DNA of 64,000 nt, taken from assembly GCF_033958435.1 (NCBI RefSeq), contig NC_134144.1, forward strand, positions 13,014,010 through 13,078,009, written 5' to 3'. Below the pieces are notes generated by a model. The model saw only the letters and a list, made by a program, of their open reading frames with translations, was not told the DNA's origin and searched no databases. Positions 55,455 to 64,000 of the stretch are shown in pieces. This DNA comes from Carettochelys insculpta (taxonomy: Eukaryota > Chordata > Testudines > Carettochelyidae). A program made the translations under genes and the position numbers. Position 1 is the first letter of the stretch, and each line of letters opens with the position of its first letter.

Positions 55455-55665
55455 AAAATTTTGGGGGAGGGTGGGGGGGCTGAGAGAGGTTTAAGGTGGA
55501 AGTTGGGGGGGCATTTTGGGTTTGAGAGGGGTTAAAGCTGAGAGGAGGGGGCACATTTTGGGGCTGAGGGGGTTTAAGATGGGAGCGTGAGGGAGGCTGA
55601 GAGAGGTTTAAATTGGGGGGGGGCACTTGGGGGCTGAGAGGAGTTTAAGGTCGGGGGAGGAGAGG
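55455..55665 (+). repeat. Degenerate G-rich minisatellite
   Basis: About four units of 50-60 bases, each with GGGGGCTGAGAGRGGTTTAA-like and GGGGGGCA parts. The G runs could form quadruplexes; this is inferred from run length only. Confidence 0.65.
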
Positions 55666-55879
55666 TGTGTTTTTCCCAGGGGAGAAAACACACTTTTCCC
55701 TCTTCCCTCCCAGTTTTGAACTGCCTTGGGTCACACAGTCTTCCTGAATTGTCAAAATGGGTCCCCACCTCAAAGACTGGGAACCACTGTGCCAGAGGTC
55801 ACAAACGAGGCAGCAGCTCAGTACCCTTGATGAGACCACCAAAGGCAATGGTACTGCAAGTGGTGGCACTGAGGCAGTA

Positions 55880-56125
55880 ATTGGCCCTTTCTGTCCAGGT
55901 CTCTGCCAAACTTGTGCCCCAGAAGAGGTTTGTGGCTCTCTGTGCTCTCTTTGGGATGACAAATGTAACCACTGGAGGAGTTTTTAAGGGCCCTGGCGCT
56001 TCCAGCCACCACCGCTGCTACTGTGGCAACCACAGTGGCTGGGCGCTCTAGGGCCCTTTGAAATGCCAGGCCCCTGCGTAGTTACTTCCTTTGCTCCTCT
56101 CTGTCGGCAGGCCTGGCAGCCATCC
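55880..56125 (+). repeat. GC-rich interspersed element, family I, copy 4
   Basis: Shares TTTTTAAGGGCCCTGG, CCACCGCTGCTACTGTGGC and GGCAGGCCTGGC phrases with the 32.5-kb copy. Ends not resolved. Confidence 0.45.
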
Positions 56126-56500
56126 TTGTATGTTTAGACACACAATATCTCAAATGCTGAGGTCTCTACTCAATATTTACTTAGACCTTACTCAGTCGAC
56201 ACCCACTGACTGCAACCGGGAGCTTTCCTGAATCAGGACAGAACAGCAAATGAATTAGGGCCTCTGAGTTTGGCCCATAGCTGGTAAAATGCTTGGGAAC
56301 CCTTTGCATATGTGCGAGAAGTACTTTTCAATACTGCGGGGCAGTATACCAGGGCAAGCTGTGGCCACACAATAGTTATGACATAGGAAGGGAAGGGGAT
56401 TCTGTTTCCCTGTGTGAGGAGTGACAGAGTTACTGTTGTAGACCTCACTAAAATTACCGGCAATGCTGACCCTTGTGTGTTTACCTAGCCCTAACGAAGT
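56126..56500. other. No recognisable feature
   Basis: Unassigned. Confidence 0.35.
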
Positions 56501-56501
56501 A

Positions 56502-56880
56502 CAGGTTGAGTGGAGCCAGGGAGCCTGGGAATGGAACCCCAGCACCCGGCCCAGAGCAGCGGAGCCCCAGTGCCCCTGGCACTGGAACAGTGGAGCCTCA
56601 GGGCTAGTGGCTGGAGCAGTGGTGCTCCCATGCCCCAAGTGCCAGAGCAGAGGAGCATGGGGAGCTGGAGGCTAGAGCAGTAAACTCTCAGTGCCTTGAG
56701 GGCTGGAGCAGCAGAGCCATAGTGCCCCTGGGGTCAGAGGAGTGAAGTGCCCCAGCCCAGCAGCCAGGAGCTGAGCCAGCCAGTGTCCAGGAGTGGAGGG
56801 GCCAATACTGATCACCCCAGTCCAGCCAATTCCCTGGTTTGGGACTGGTCAGGTCCTGAAGGAGCCAGAGGTTCAACCTG
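56502..56880. mobile_element. Tc1/mariner (pogo-like) miniature element with TA duplication
   Basis: Ends CAGGTTGAGTGG and CAGAGGTTCAACCTG, flanked by TA on both sides (56500-56501, 56881-56882). The centre is GC-rich with degenerate GGAGCAGYGGAGCC units. 379 bp, no transposase. Confidence 0.75.
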
Positions 56881-56882
56881 TA

Positions 56883-57740
56883 TTTACTATTCTTAAAACT
56901 ACACATGCCTCTTTGTGGTCCCTGCTTTTGTGTCATCTACTATTGCTTCATACACTGCTCTGGTAGCCTCTTGGTTTGTGGCTTGTGTCTAAGACGTTGG
57001 GCTTAAATTCATTGCAAATGTCTCTGTCATCCTCAAGGGAGTTAAACTAGGGATGGTTTTGACCCTCTGTGTTTAGTATTCAGTATCTTCAAGAGAACAG
57101 GCCTGATGCTTCATCCCCTTAGTTCTTTACACTTGTACAAAACCATTGCCAAGTGGAGGTGAAATGCTGCCAATCTGAGCTGTGTTTTACCCCCATCTGC
57201 ACCAGTATAAACGACCACACGTACACGAGGTGTAAGGCAGTAAAGAATCAGAGCCCAGGTGTGCAGGTTCTTGAATCCTGTGGGTTCTCCTGTTCTTGAT
57301 CCAGTGAAAGTGGGGTTTCTACCCCGAGGGGCTTGTAGCCACAAAATGGATGGTGCCCTAGATTCCTTAATCAAGGACCAACTTGTGTGGAATTTGTCCC
57401 TTCCAGCACTTGGCTATTGCAGAGTTAGCCACTTTTTAAAGTATGTTTTATTTCTTCCAAGTGAATTGTAGTTTGCAACGTTACTCTCGCCATGCTGGTT
57501 CCAGGATATTAGGGACAGGAGCAGGAGAAAGAGAAGCTCTCCAATAGTGTGGTGGGGGGATAGGTGCCCAAACCATTGCCCTGGCCCCATGCTGCCTTTT
57601 CTCCCAAAGCCCCCTCCCATGCATCTTTCCTCCACCCCCAGACCTTACCCCTGCTCTCTCCTCTTTGCCCCCTCCCTCGTCACTTGGCAAAACCAGTAAA
57701 AATGGATGGGACCATGGCCCCGGCTCAAACATCTCTGGCA
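56883..57740. other. No firm feature
   Basis: Mostly unassigned; 57.5-57.7 kb is C-rich with CCCTCCCTCGTCACTTGGC, resembling part of family I. Minus frames of 70-105 codons have no domain. Confidence 0.35.
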
Positions 57741-57744
57741 CCCC

Positions 57745-58365
57745 ACAAGGCAGGTGAGAGAGACAAGTTTCGAATTTGCACAGAGCTCTTCTTCGAGTCT
57801 GGGAAAGGTACCCAGAGTCTTACCGTTGAATGAAAGATGGAAGGGACAAGGAGTTATCACATATTTCAAAAGACCATGCAAGGTGAAGTGTGCAATTAAC
57901 ACCTCTGCAGGTGTAGGACAAAGGAGGGCAAGGGGGTTACAGATTGTTGTGATGAGCCACAAATCCAGTGTTTTTATTAAGCCCTTGATTTTTGGCCTCT
58001 AGCGGTTATTAATGTACATTTCATCTTTTGAAGGTGTAGTGCAAGCTGGCTTTGAGGATGAGGACTGAGAGATTAAGTAGGGAGTAATCATTTTGTGAAA
58101 AGTGTTCACCCACACGATACAGCGTTTTATCTCTTTTCATTGTGAGGCCATTCAAGAGTGGAGCAACTGTCTCATTTCACTCCCATAGTTATCATGGGGG
58201 CACGTAATACCTTGCATGAGAGATACCACATGATGCCATAGGCATCTATACGCCCCACGTATCTTGAAGCTGTGTTGTTTGAGGTATTCATCATCACTGC
58301 AGCGGAGACAGATGTCTGCATGGTGTCGGTTGGTGCCTGGCGGGTCCTGGGCTGGCAGGAATTAG
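57745..58365 (-). mobile_element. Penelope-like element with decayed GIY-YIG nuclease segment
   Basis: Read on the minus strand, the segment begins with RRCSDDEY, then a KIRGAYRCL segment, then VVSLMQGITCP and NYGSEMRQLL at about 58.2 kb. From family knowledge this corresponds to a cysteine pair and a NYVGETRQSLRSQ-type GIY-YIG core. The valine-glycine of the active motif is changed and a stop follows, so the nuclease is dead. Further along come EHFS-like remains (NTFHKMITP), then the 3' region with GTTACAGATTGTTGTGATGA in plus sense, and a tail with GAGCTCTTCTTCGAGTCTGG. RT sequence upstream is missing. The tail matches fragments at 0.8 and 15.1 kb. Confidence 0.7.
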
Positions 58366-58495
58366 CTGGGATGTTGTTTGTTTTTCCCCCTGTATATGAA
58401 GCATGTTCTCTCAGAGCATTTGGGCAGCCCCATCAATCCACAGTATGAGCTACTTCTTTCTTGTTGGGGGAAAGGTGGTTTGAATGTGTCATGGT
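58366..58495. other. No recognisable feature
   Basis: Short spacer. Confidence 0.3.
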
Positions 58496-58499
58496 GGGT

Positions 58500-58790
58500 C
58501 TCCTGGACTTTCACCTCAAACAGGCCCACTGATGGAGCCGGGGGGCACAGACGCCAGTTGCCTGGGCCAAAAGCTGGCGTCAGCAGCTGAAATTCCAGGC
58601 CCCTTTGAAATGCCAGTAATGCCACTCCACGTGGCTGTGGGGGGGGCGGGGGTGCAGAGCTGCAGTCCTGGCGGCACTAAGGACGACAGCCCTTGGCTCC
58701 GCCCCTTTTGCTGTTGGCCCCACCCCATCTGGGAGCGTGGAGCTGGGCCCCTCCCACTTTGCCCCATGTTTTTTGCTGGTATGTGCAGGG
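58500..58790 (+). repeat. GC-rich interspersed element, family I, copy 5
   Basis: Shares CCCTTTGAAATGCCAG, GCTGTGGGGGGGGC and CCACTTTGCCCCATG-type phrases with the other family I copies. Borders unclear. Confidence 0.4.
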
Positions 58791-58919
58791 CTTGATTCTC
58801 ATTCCACCCAAGCTCTGCTAAGTGCAGGAATGGGAGAGGATTTCCAGCCACTTTTGATTTGCTCCCAGTTAACGTGGGTCAAGCAAGATCATGCTCAAAC
58901 AGTGCAGTAAGTTAGTGTA

Positions 58920-59897
58920 ATCTGATGTGCTGCCTGCAACACGCTGGTGTGCCGTGAGAATTGTCCAAGCATGCCATGAATTTTGTCAATTTCCCCTAGC
59001 TGCAGCTCTTTGCAGACCCCCCTTGGAAGGAAATGCCGACCTCGCACGAGCCTGTCCACACTGGGAGGCAGCTGAAATGATGCTTCCTGGCTAAAACAGG
59101 TGGTTGGGAAGACTGCCCTTGTGGCAAAGGGGGAGGGAGGAAGGGCTGTTAGAACTGGGATGTGGTTTAAATGCTGCTTCCTGCTCCAAGAGGGGAGGGG
59201 AGCCTGCTCTCTGGAGCCACTTCTTTCCGCTCGCCCATGAGTAATGGAGTAGCCCACTGAAATTTTCAGCAGTTACTCATTTACTCAACATCCTGAACAT
59301 GTCTACAAAGGTTATTCTGAAGTGGATTTGAAACATTCATGCATTTATCCACGTATAGCTTGTTGTATGCACTATTATGTTGCAAATCTCTCTAGTAAGA
59401 CTGTAACCATAGTACAGTAAACTGTTTTAACCAGTATTCATATAACGGGACTTCCCAGTTAACGGGCCTTCTGGCCCATGGGTGAGTGGCCAGCAGTCCT
59501 CCTCTAGCCCACCCAGTGCTCAGAGCGACTCACCTCATGCATGGCATCCCGCCCAGAGAGCACGTGGAGCGGCCATGCATGAGCTGCCCAGAGCAGCTCC
59601 CCACATGGCATGGTGCCCTGTCCAGAGTGCTTGGTGCAGTGCCCCACCTGGAGCGGCTCACGGCATGGCCATGCATGAGCTGCCCAGAGTGGTTCCTCGC
59701 GCAGCGCCCCACCCAGAGCATATTGGAATATCGAGCAAGCTCCCGGTCCCGGGGCTGCTGGATAGGAAAGAATTTACTGAAAATGCAAGTAAATGTGACG
59801 TTTATAAGCAGTCAATTTCAGCTGAGAACTGTGGGCGTGCCATGGAGCTGTCTGTCTTGCTGAAGTGTGCCATGTTATTAAAAAGGTTGGGCAAAGG
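58920..59897. mobile_element. Non-autonomous hAT element, CAGTGGTTCCCAACC family, copy 2 (carries an insert)
   Basis: Collinear with 37625-38244: GTGTGCCGTGAGAATTGTCC, TTTTGTCAATTTCCCC, CTCTCTAGTAAGACTG, then after an insert GTGACGTTTATAAGC, GTGCCATG and AAAAAGGTTGGGC. The left tip is eroded and the right end is damaged. The insert at 59415-59779 is absent from the other copy. Confidence 0.8.
59415..59779. mobile_element. Pogo-like miniature element nested in the hAT copy
   Basis: Begins CAGTAAACTG and ends GAATTTACTG, an inverted CAGTAAA/TTTACTG pair. The left flank is TA and the right flank AA, so a TA duplication with one change. The empty site is visible at the corresponding place in the 37.6-kb copy (ACCATAGTAAATAAGG). 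It holds two partial tandem units of about 96 bases sharing CCATGCATGAGCTGCCCAGA (59573, 59669). The 159-codon plus frame is due to these units. Confidence 0.8.
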
Positions 59898-60618
59898 CTA
59901 TTCCAACTTACATCCAGATTGTCATGAAGGGGGCTTTCCAGTAGGTGGAGCAAAACATTGATGTATCTATGCCCCTCTTCCTCAGGTCACAGTTACCTTA
60001 CCCTGGGGACTGAGTATGGCTCTTGTGCCAGCTCTTTGCAGGGAGGGGTCCCCGACACCAAAGGAGTTCTCTAACAGCTCCAGATAGGGCAGCAGAGATT
60101 CTGGTTTTCGTACTGCTGAAGCAATATGAAGAGGCAAAAATGCAATTAGGCCCATGTCCTTTGAAAACGTCTGTGTCCAGTCAAAACTATCCATTCTTCA
60201 AAATATAACTTTCAAAATGAGGCAATAAGGTTCCTATGTTTGAAAAAGCTTTGGTTTCAGACCCACGAGGTTAGGTTAGTGTAAGTATTTACGATCTCAC
60301 ATATGGTAGGCATGATTTTTAATTAAGGCCGTTAGCTGTGTTTTACTGTGCGGGCAGCAGAGCGCCATGGAATTTACATTAAGAAAAATATACTATCGAT
60401 GTCATACAGGACTGTCTGGTAATCAGAGTGGAAAGCCAGCTTAGAAACGAATTGGCAACGGATCAGATAAAAATTGAAATTGGTAACATTTGTGTTGGAA
60501 ATCAAGCCAGATCTGGGAAAGGCTGTGTGCAAGCTATTCTGTTCCTGGCAAAGAGGAACTGAGTGTGAACAAACTATAGTATCAGACGCAATGTGGAACA
60601 CCTTTAACATAACTCTGG
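59898..60618. other. No recognisable feature
   Basis: Unassigned sequence. Confidence 0.4.
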
Positions 60619-60624
60619 ACTATG

Positions 60625-60727
60625 AAAACAATGAGCAGTCCTGTGGCACCTGATAGACTAACGGATTTATTGGTGCCACAGGACTTCTCATGGTTTTTGA
60701 GGATATAGACTAACACAGCTACCCCCC
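60625..60727 (+). mobile_element. Penelope-like element, subfamily 2, short inverted copy
   Basis: GCAGTCCTGTGGCACCTGATAG faces GGTGCCACAGGACTTCTC, followed by AGACTAACACAGCTACCC. The ribozyme-like core region is deleted. The flanking duplication is not clear. Confidence 0.75.
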
Positions 60728-60881
60728 CCTACCCCCCGAACCCCGGTACTTATACCATGACTTACCTTGTTTATCTCTGCATTATTTTAATTGTTCTCTC
60801 TACTCCTGCCTGTATCTGCTTAAAGTTTAATGGTGCTTTGAAGAGAAGTTACCTAACCATGTATGGTGTGTCATGGTATGG

Positions 60882-60999
60882 CAGTGCTTTTTTTTTTTTT
60901 TCCCTTAAAAAAAGGAGCCAGTACTCTCAGCAGGCTTCCCATCCCCATCTCCCACAGCCAGTCCCACAGCTGGGGCTGCCAAGCACAAAAAAAGCACTG
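60882..60999. mobile_element. 118-bp hAT miniature element with perfect 8-bp duplication
   Basis: Ends CAGTGCTTTTTTTT and AAAAAAAGCACTG are inverted. TGGTATGG stands on both sides exactly (60874-60881, 61000-61007). Confidence 0.92.
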
Positions 61000-61052
61000 T
61001 GGTATGGGTATAGTTTGGTTTGGTTTTTTAAACACTGTTAGTCAGACAGTGA

Positions 61053-61370
61053 GGCTATGTCTACACTGCAGAGCTATTTCAGGATACTGAGGTATCCCAA
61101 AATAGCTACTCCGTGTCTGTGAAAAGTGCCCGTTATTTTGAAATATTTTTTGAAATAAGAGGCGTGCTATTTCAGCATCCCTATACACCTGGTTGCAGGA
61201 GGAGTAAGGGATGCCTCGAAATAGTGCAGTATTTCAACATTTGGCACTGTGTAGACCACTCCAAATGCCAAAATAGCCTATTTCGAAATAAACTTGAAAT
61301 ATGATATGCAATTTGTGTAGTGCAAATTGCGTATTTTATTTTGAGTTTATGGTACAGTGTAGCCATAGCC
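61053..61370. mobile_element. Foldback MITE, family E, copy 3, with TGA duplication
   Basis: Ends GGCTATGTCTACACTGCAG and CAGTGTAGCCATAGCC, flanked by exact TGA (61050-61052, 61371-61373). The body contains TATTTCGAAATAAAC, ATTTTGAAATATTT and similar words. 318 bp. Confidence 0.92.
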
Positions 61371-61373
61371 TGA

Positions 61374-62457
61374 ACAATGTAATTTTTTTTCCCCTTTCTG
61401 TTCCTTTGGCTCAGTACGGCCTAAAAGGGAGATACTAGCAAATGCTTGGGCCTTTAAAAATTCTTCCTAGTCTCCCACCATTGTGTGAGCTCACCAGGTA
61501 CTGAAAGAGTTAACGATATCTTTCAGGCCTCAGAAACCAAATGCACTTCATGCTCGCTCAGTCCAGCACTCACATGGTTTGTATTCTTACGCGGCTGAAG
61601 TGGCGTGTTCATGGCATCTGGTTCCTTGGCAACAGCTTTCATTGGCTCAATCAAAGCCTTTTCTTCTTAAGGAAGCTCCCACTGTGACACCCCACCACCA
61701 CCACTAATCACCATCTTAACTGAGAGTTTAAGATGCAGCTGGTATGAAAAATAGTGCTTGTGAATGTGAGACGATTAAGAGGGTATCTTTATAGAGTACA
61801 CCTGCCCTGGACAGTTCATGTACTGGTTTGTATTGGGTATTCTGGAAAAGATCTACTTTCCTACTGGAAGAGATATGAAATCAGCGCCTAAAAAGACCCC
61901 TTAGGAGTAATCTGTTGTGGGGCACAAATCCATAAGCCTCTGTATTTAATGAATAGTCATTTCCTGTTTTTAGCTCGTGTGGTGTCAGCCCTCTCTGCTA
62001 TTGACAAGGGGCAGTAGTGGGATGCAAAGAAGCGCACAATAAAATCCATATTGTCAAAGTCTTGTTCCCTGACAAGAAGGAGGCAGGAAGATGAAATCTC
62101 CCAATGTGTGAACTGGAGAACAATGGGAATAAAAAGTTCACATTTAAAGCACTTCAAGGGCTTCGTGTAATGGGATTTCTGGCACTTCAGAGGTTGCAGA
62201 GAAGATGAAAAAGCCTGTATTGGAGGGACTGATATACCCCCCTATACTTTCTAGTGTTTGGGGTTCATACTGGAGCCTAAATTAATAAACATTAACGCTC
62301 ATGTGTTATGTGAAAATTAATGCTCCTTTCACCAGGCCTCTCTGGGAAGAATTCTTTTTGGCCTAATTGACTAGAGAATTAAAAGAGAACATTTTACACT
62401 TTTTCCCTGGGTCTTAGCCCCACAATCTTGGTGACTGGGTTATCCTCCAAGAGGACC
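61374..62457. other. No recognisable feature
   Basis: Unassigned; a short ACCACCACCACC run lies near 61693. Confidence 0.4.
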
Positions 62458-62460
62458 TCA

Positions 62461-62870
62461 GGCTACATGTACATGGAGGCATTATTTTCAAATAAGCTCT
62501 TCTGGAAGAGATTTTCCAGAATAGCTTATTTCCAAATAGCACATCTACACACAAAATGCATATTGAAGTAGTGCTCAGCTGTTTTGAAATAGTGTCCAGA
62601 CACAACAGAGCCTATTTTGGATTTGTGCCATTCGACACACTATAGCTTATTTCAAAATTGCCCCGTTCCCTGTTTACAAAGTCCCTATTCTGAAATATGT
62701 ATTTCAGAATAGGTGCTATTCCTCATAGAATGAGGTTTACCAAATTCGAAATAAGGTGTCTGCTATTTCAAAATTATTTTGAAAAAGCAGTTGTATTGTG
62801 TAGATGCTCACAAAGTTATTTCAGAATAGCAGCCATTATTCCAAAATAACTTTGCTGTGTAGACACACCC
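62461..62870. mobile_element. Foldback MITE, family E, copy 4, with TCA duplication
   Basis: Ends GGCTACATGTACATGGAGGC and AACTTTGCTGTGTAGACACACCC, flanked by exact TCA (62458-62460, 62871-62873). Carries the shared block CATCTACACACAAAATGCA (62542-62560) and many TATTTCGAAATA-type words. 410 bp; the best-preserved family E copy in the window. Confidence 0.92.
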
Positions 62871-63200
62871 TCAGAAAGAGTTGCACTCCCTGGATTGGAT
62901 GCAGCTGGAGACACCTGGTATCAGATTTAAAAGCCAGGCTGTGGAAGGGCAGAGCATTTTCAGCATTGGGGGAAGTTATGAAACCCCCCTGCCAGAGGAG
63001 AGAGAACTAAAACTGCTCTTGCTTTGACTGGATCTAAACATGAACCACACCCTTTCTCTAAGAATATCACCTACTCAAAAGAAAAAAAAAATCCACATGT
63101 GCCACTGAATATGGGAAAAAGGGAAGAAAACTCTCAACCAAAGAGCAGCGGCTGGTATGAAGATGCTAAATGGATAGTTACTTAAAAAGAAAAAAAGAAT
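62871..63200. other. No recognisable feature
   Basis: Unassigned; A-rich near 63080-63090. Confidence 0.35.
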
Positions 63201-63204
63201 AGTA

Positions 63205-63337
63205 GTCTTGTGGCTAAATTACTGAATTAGATCTTGGGAATCTCAGGTCAATTCCCTGTCTCAGCAACAGATATTCTGTGGGATTTTTGGGGAAGCCAAT
63301 TTCTGTGGCCTCAATCCCCCCTCTAATTAGTCTCTGC
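63205..63337 (+). mobile_element. tRNA-derived SINE head, cut by a hAT element
   Basis: GTCTTGTGGCTAAATTACTG is A-box-like and CAGGTCAATTCCC B-box-like at proper spacing, followed by CORE-like sequence (GGGAAGCCAATTTC). It runs into the hAT element at 63338. Confidence 0.55.
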
Positions 63338-63500
63338 CAGTGTTTTTTCTGTCCATGTGCCAAACTTTATTTTGTACACCAAGGCACATGAAAATGAGCA
63401 CCACCAGTAGAAACACATGCTCTTGGGTGTGGATGCTGTTGGCACTCTGCTAATCAGCTGAGCGGCCCCTGAATCTCTCCTGGGCTTACAGGGAACAATG
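63338..63500. mobile_element. Non-autonomous hAT element, CAGTGTTCCC family, copy 2
   Basis: Ends CAGTGTTTTTTC and CAGGGAACAATG. Flanks GTCTCTGC (63330-63337) and GTCTCTTC (63501-63508) match at seven of eight. Shorter sister of the 13.0-kb copy. Confidence 0.85.
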
Positions 63501-63633
63501 GTCTCTTCCCAAAGATTTTACAATCTATCTTTTTGTTCTCTGTGGGAGCAGTGGTGAAGACAGTGGGGTGTAGTTCCCTGGTTGGGATATTTAGGTACAT
63601 GGTAATATAACCATGAAGTGTAATACTGATAAT

Positions 63634-63759
63634 CAGTGCTTCTTCTGTAATAAAAGAGTAGCCATTACTCAGCGTGCTTCCAGCCCCTCCACTCCCCATC
63701 CCGTGCCTGGGGATGCCGAGGTACTGGTACTCTGTACTCGGCACAAAAAAACCCCACAG
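63634..63759. mobile_element. Probable hAT miniature, sister of the 60.9-kb element
   Basis: Begins CAGTGCTTCTTCTG and ends CACAAAAAAACCCCACAG with shared interior words (CAGCCCCTCCACTCCCCATC, GTACTGGTACTC). Flanks CTGATAAT and CTAATAGT match at six of eight. Confidence 0.6.
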
Positions 63760-63811
63760 CTAATAGTAATCTGTAAAATGAATTCTCAGGCATGTTGTGA
63801 AGATAAACTAA

Positions 63812-64000
63812 GATTATGTCTATACTAGACAGAAGTTGACCACTGATAAGTTGATTTTAGCTACACAGTTAACGTAGGTAAAATCACGTATCAGTGGTCA
63901 ACTTCTATAGCTGTCTACATGGAAGAAGGCCAATGGCAGTGTTTTTCCCAGCAATCTTCCTTAATCCTCCCCACTCGCAAGGAGTTCTAGGGTCAACTTT
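63812..64000. mobile_element. Foldback MITE, family H, cut by window end
   Basis: Starts GATTATGTCTATACTAGAC and carries AGTTGACCACTGAT, TTGATTTTAGCTACAC/GTAGGTAAAATCACG and TCTAGGGTCAACTTT words as in the 42.0-kb copy. The right half lies beyond the window. Confidence 0.85.

Larger units (their letters stand above)
54863..55789. mobile_element. hAT-like element with G-rich internal tandem repeats
   Basis: Left end CATGGATTCCCACTC, right end GACTGGGAACCACTG. Flanks TGTTAGAG (54855-54862) and TGCCAGAG (55790-55797) match at six of eight. The 927-bp body includes a smaller nested element (55311-55440) and a run of G-rich units (55455-55665). Confidence 0.7.

Noticed and set aside
59482..59961. 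159-codon plus-strand frame as a gene
   Set aside because: Composed of tandem units in a nested pogo-like element and hAT sequence.
1..64000. CRISPR array, bacterial operons or plasmid features
   Set aside because: Base composition, CR1, SINE and hAT content show vertebrate DNA; repeats are dispersed, not regularly spaced.

Overview
The window looks like non-coding nuclear DNA from a reptile, most likely a turtle. The evidence is the repeat content: many CR1 LINE fragments, tRNA-headed SINEs, Penelope-like (PLE) 3' ends with their characteristic shared tail, hAT miniature elements with 8-bp target duplications, and a large group of foldback elements whose ends read GGCTAYGTCTACAC. I assign the turtle from memory of such repeats, not from a search, and cannot name a species. 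I found no convincing cellular protein-coding exon, rRNA or tRNA gene; the open frames are short and most of the longest lie in repeats. The window is best read as intergenic or deep intronic sequence built from nested transposons.

Layout. 0.1-0.9 kb: CR1 (minus strand) followed by a PLE tail. 2.2-3.5 kb: a decayed non-LTR retrotransposon with a reverse transcriptase YADD box. 5.6-7.7 kb: a GGATAT-rich repeat, an octamer-rich foldback element, a CR1 end and a G-rich element. 11-13.2 kb: three foldback elements and a hAT copy. 17.5-20.7 kb: GC-rich repeats, a solo LTR with a perfect 5-bp duplication and a foldback element. 20.8-22.2 kb: a hAT element with a perfect 8-bp duplication, then stacked PLE copies sitting in another foldback element. 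23-25.8 kb: an LTR-like repeat and a foldback element that reads as a 204-codon frame. 27.3-30.9 kb: four foldback elements, three with exact 3-bp duplications. 31.2-34.9 kb: CR1 broken by two insertions, then a 1.2-kb element itself hit by CR1. 37.6-39.4 kb: two hAT elements. 41.3-45.5 kb: a CR1 split by a foldback element, a Tol2-like hAT miniature, an LTR-like repeat and a CR1 end. 46.5-47.8 kb: a CR1 end, a hAT element and two PLE copies inserted five bases apart. 49.9-52.6 kb: two more PLE copies, a foldback element and a local direct repeat. 53.3-56.9 kb: hAT elements and a pogo-like element. 57.7-59.9 kb: a PLE with a decayed GIY-YIG nuclease segment and a hAT element carrying a nested pogo-like element. 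60.6-64 kb: PLE, hAT, SINE and foldback elements, the last cut by the window end.

The most interesting signals are (i) hammerhead-ribozyme-like cores in the PLE tails, one inside an 89-bp near-perfect inverted repeat; (ii) a modular set of foldback elements that share ends, 3-bp duplications and an internal CTACACACAAAATG block but differ in the short palindromic word repeated in their bodies; and (iii) clusters of the POU octamer ATGCAAAT carried by two of those families. All functional readings are inference.
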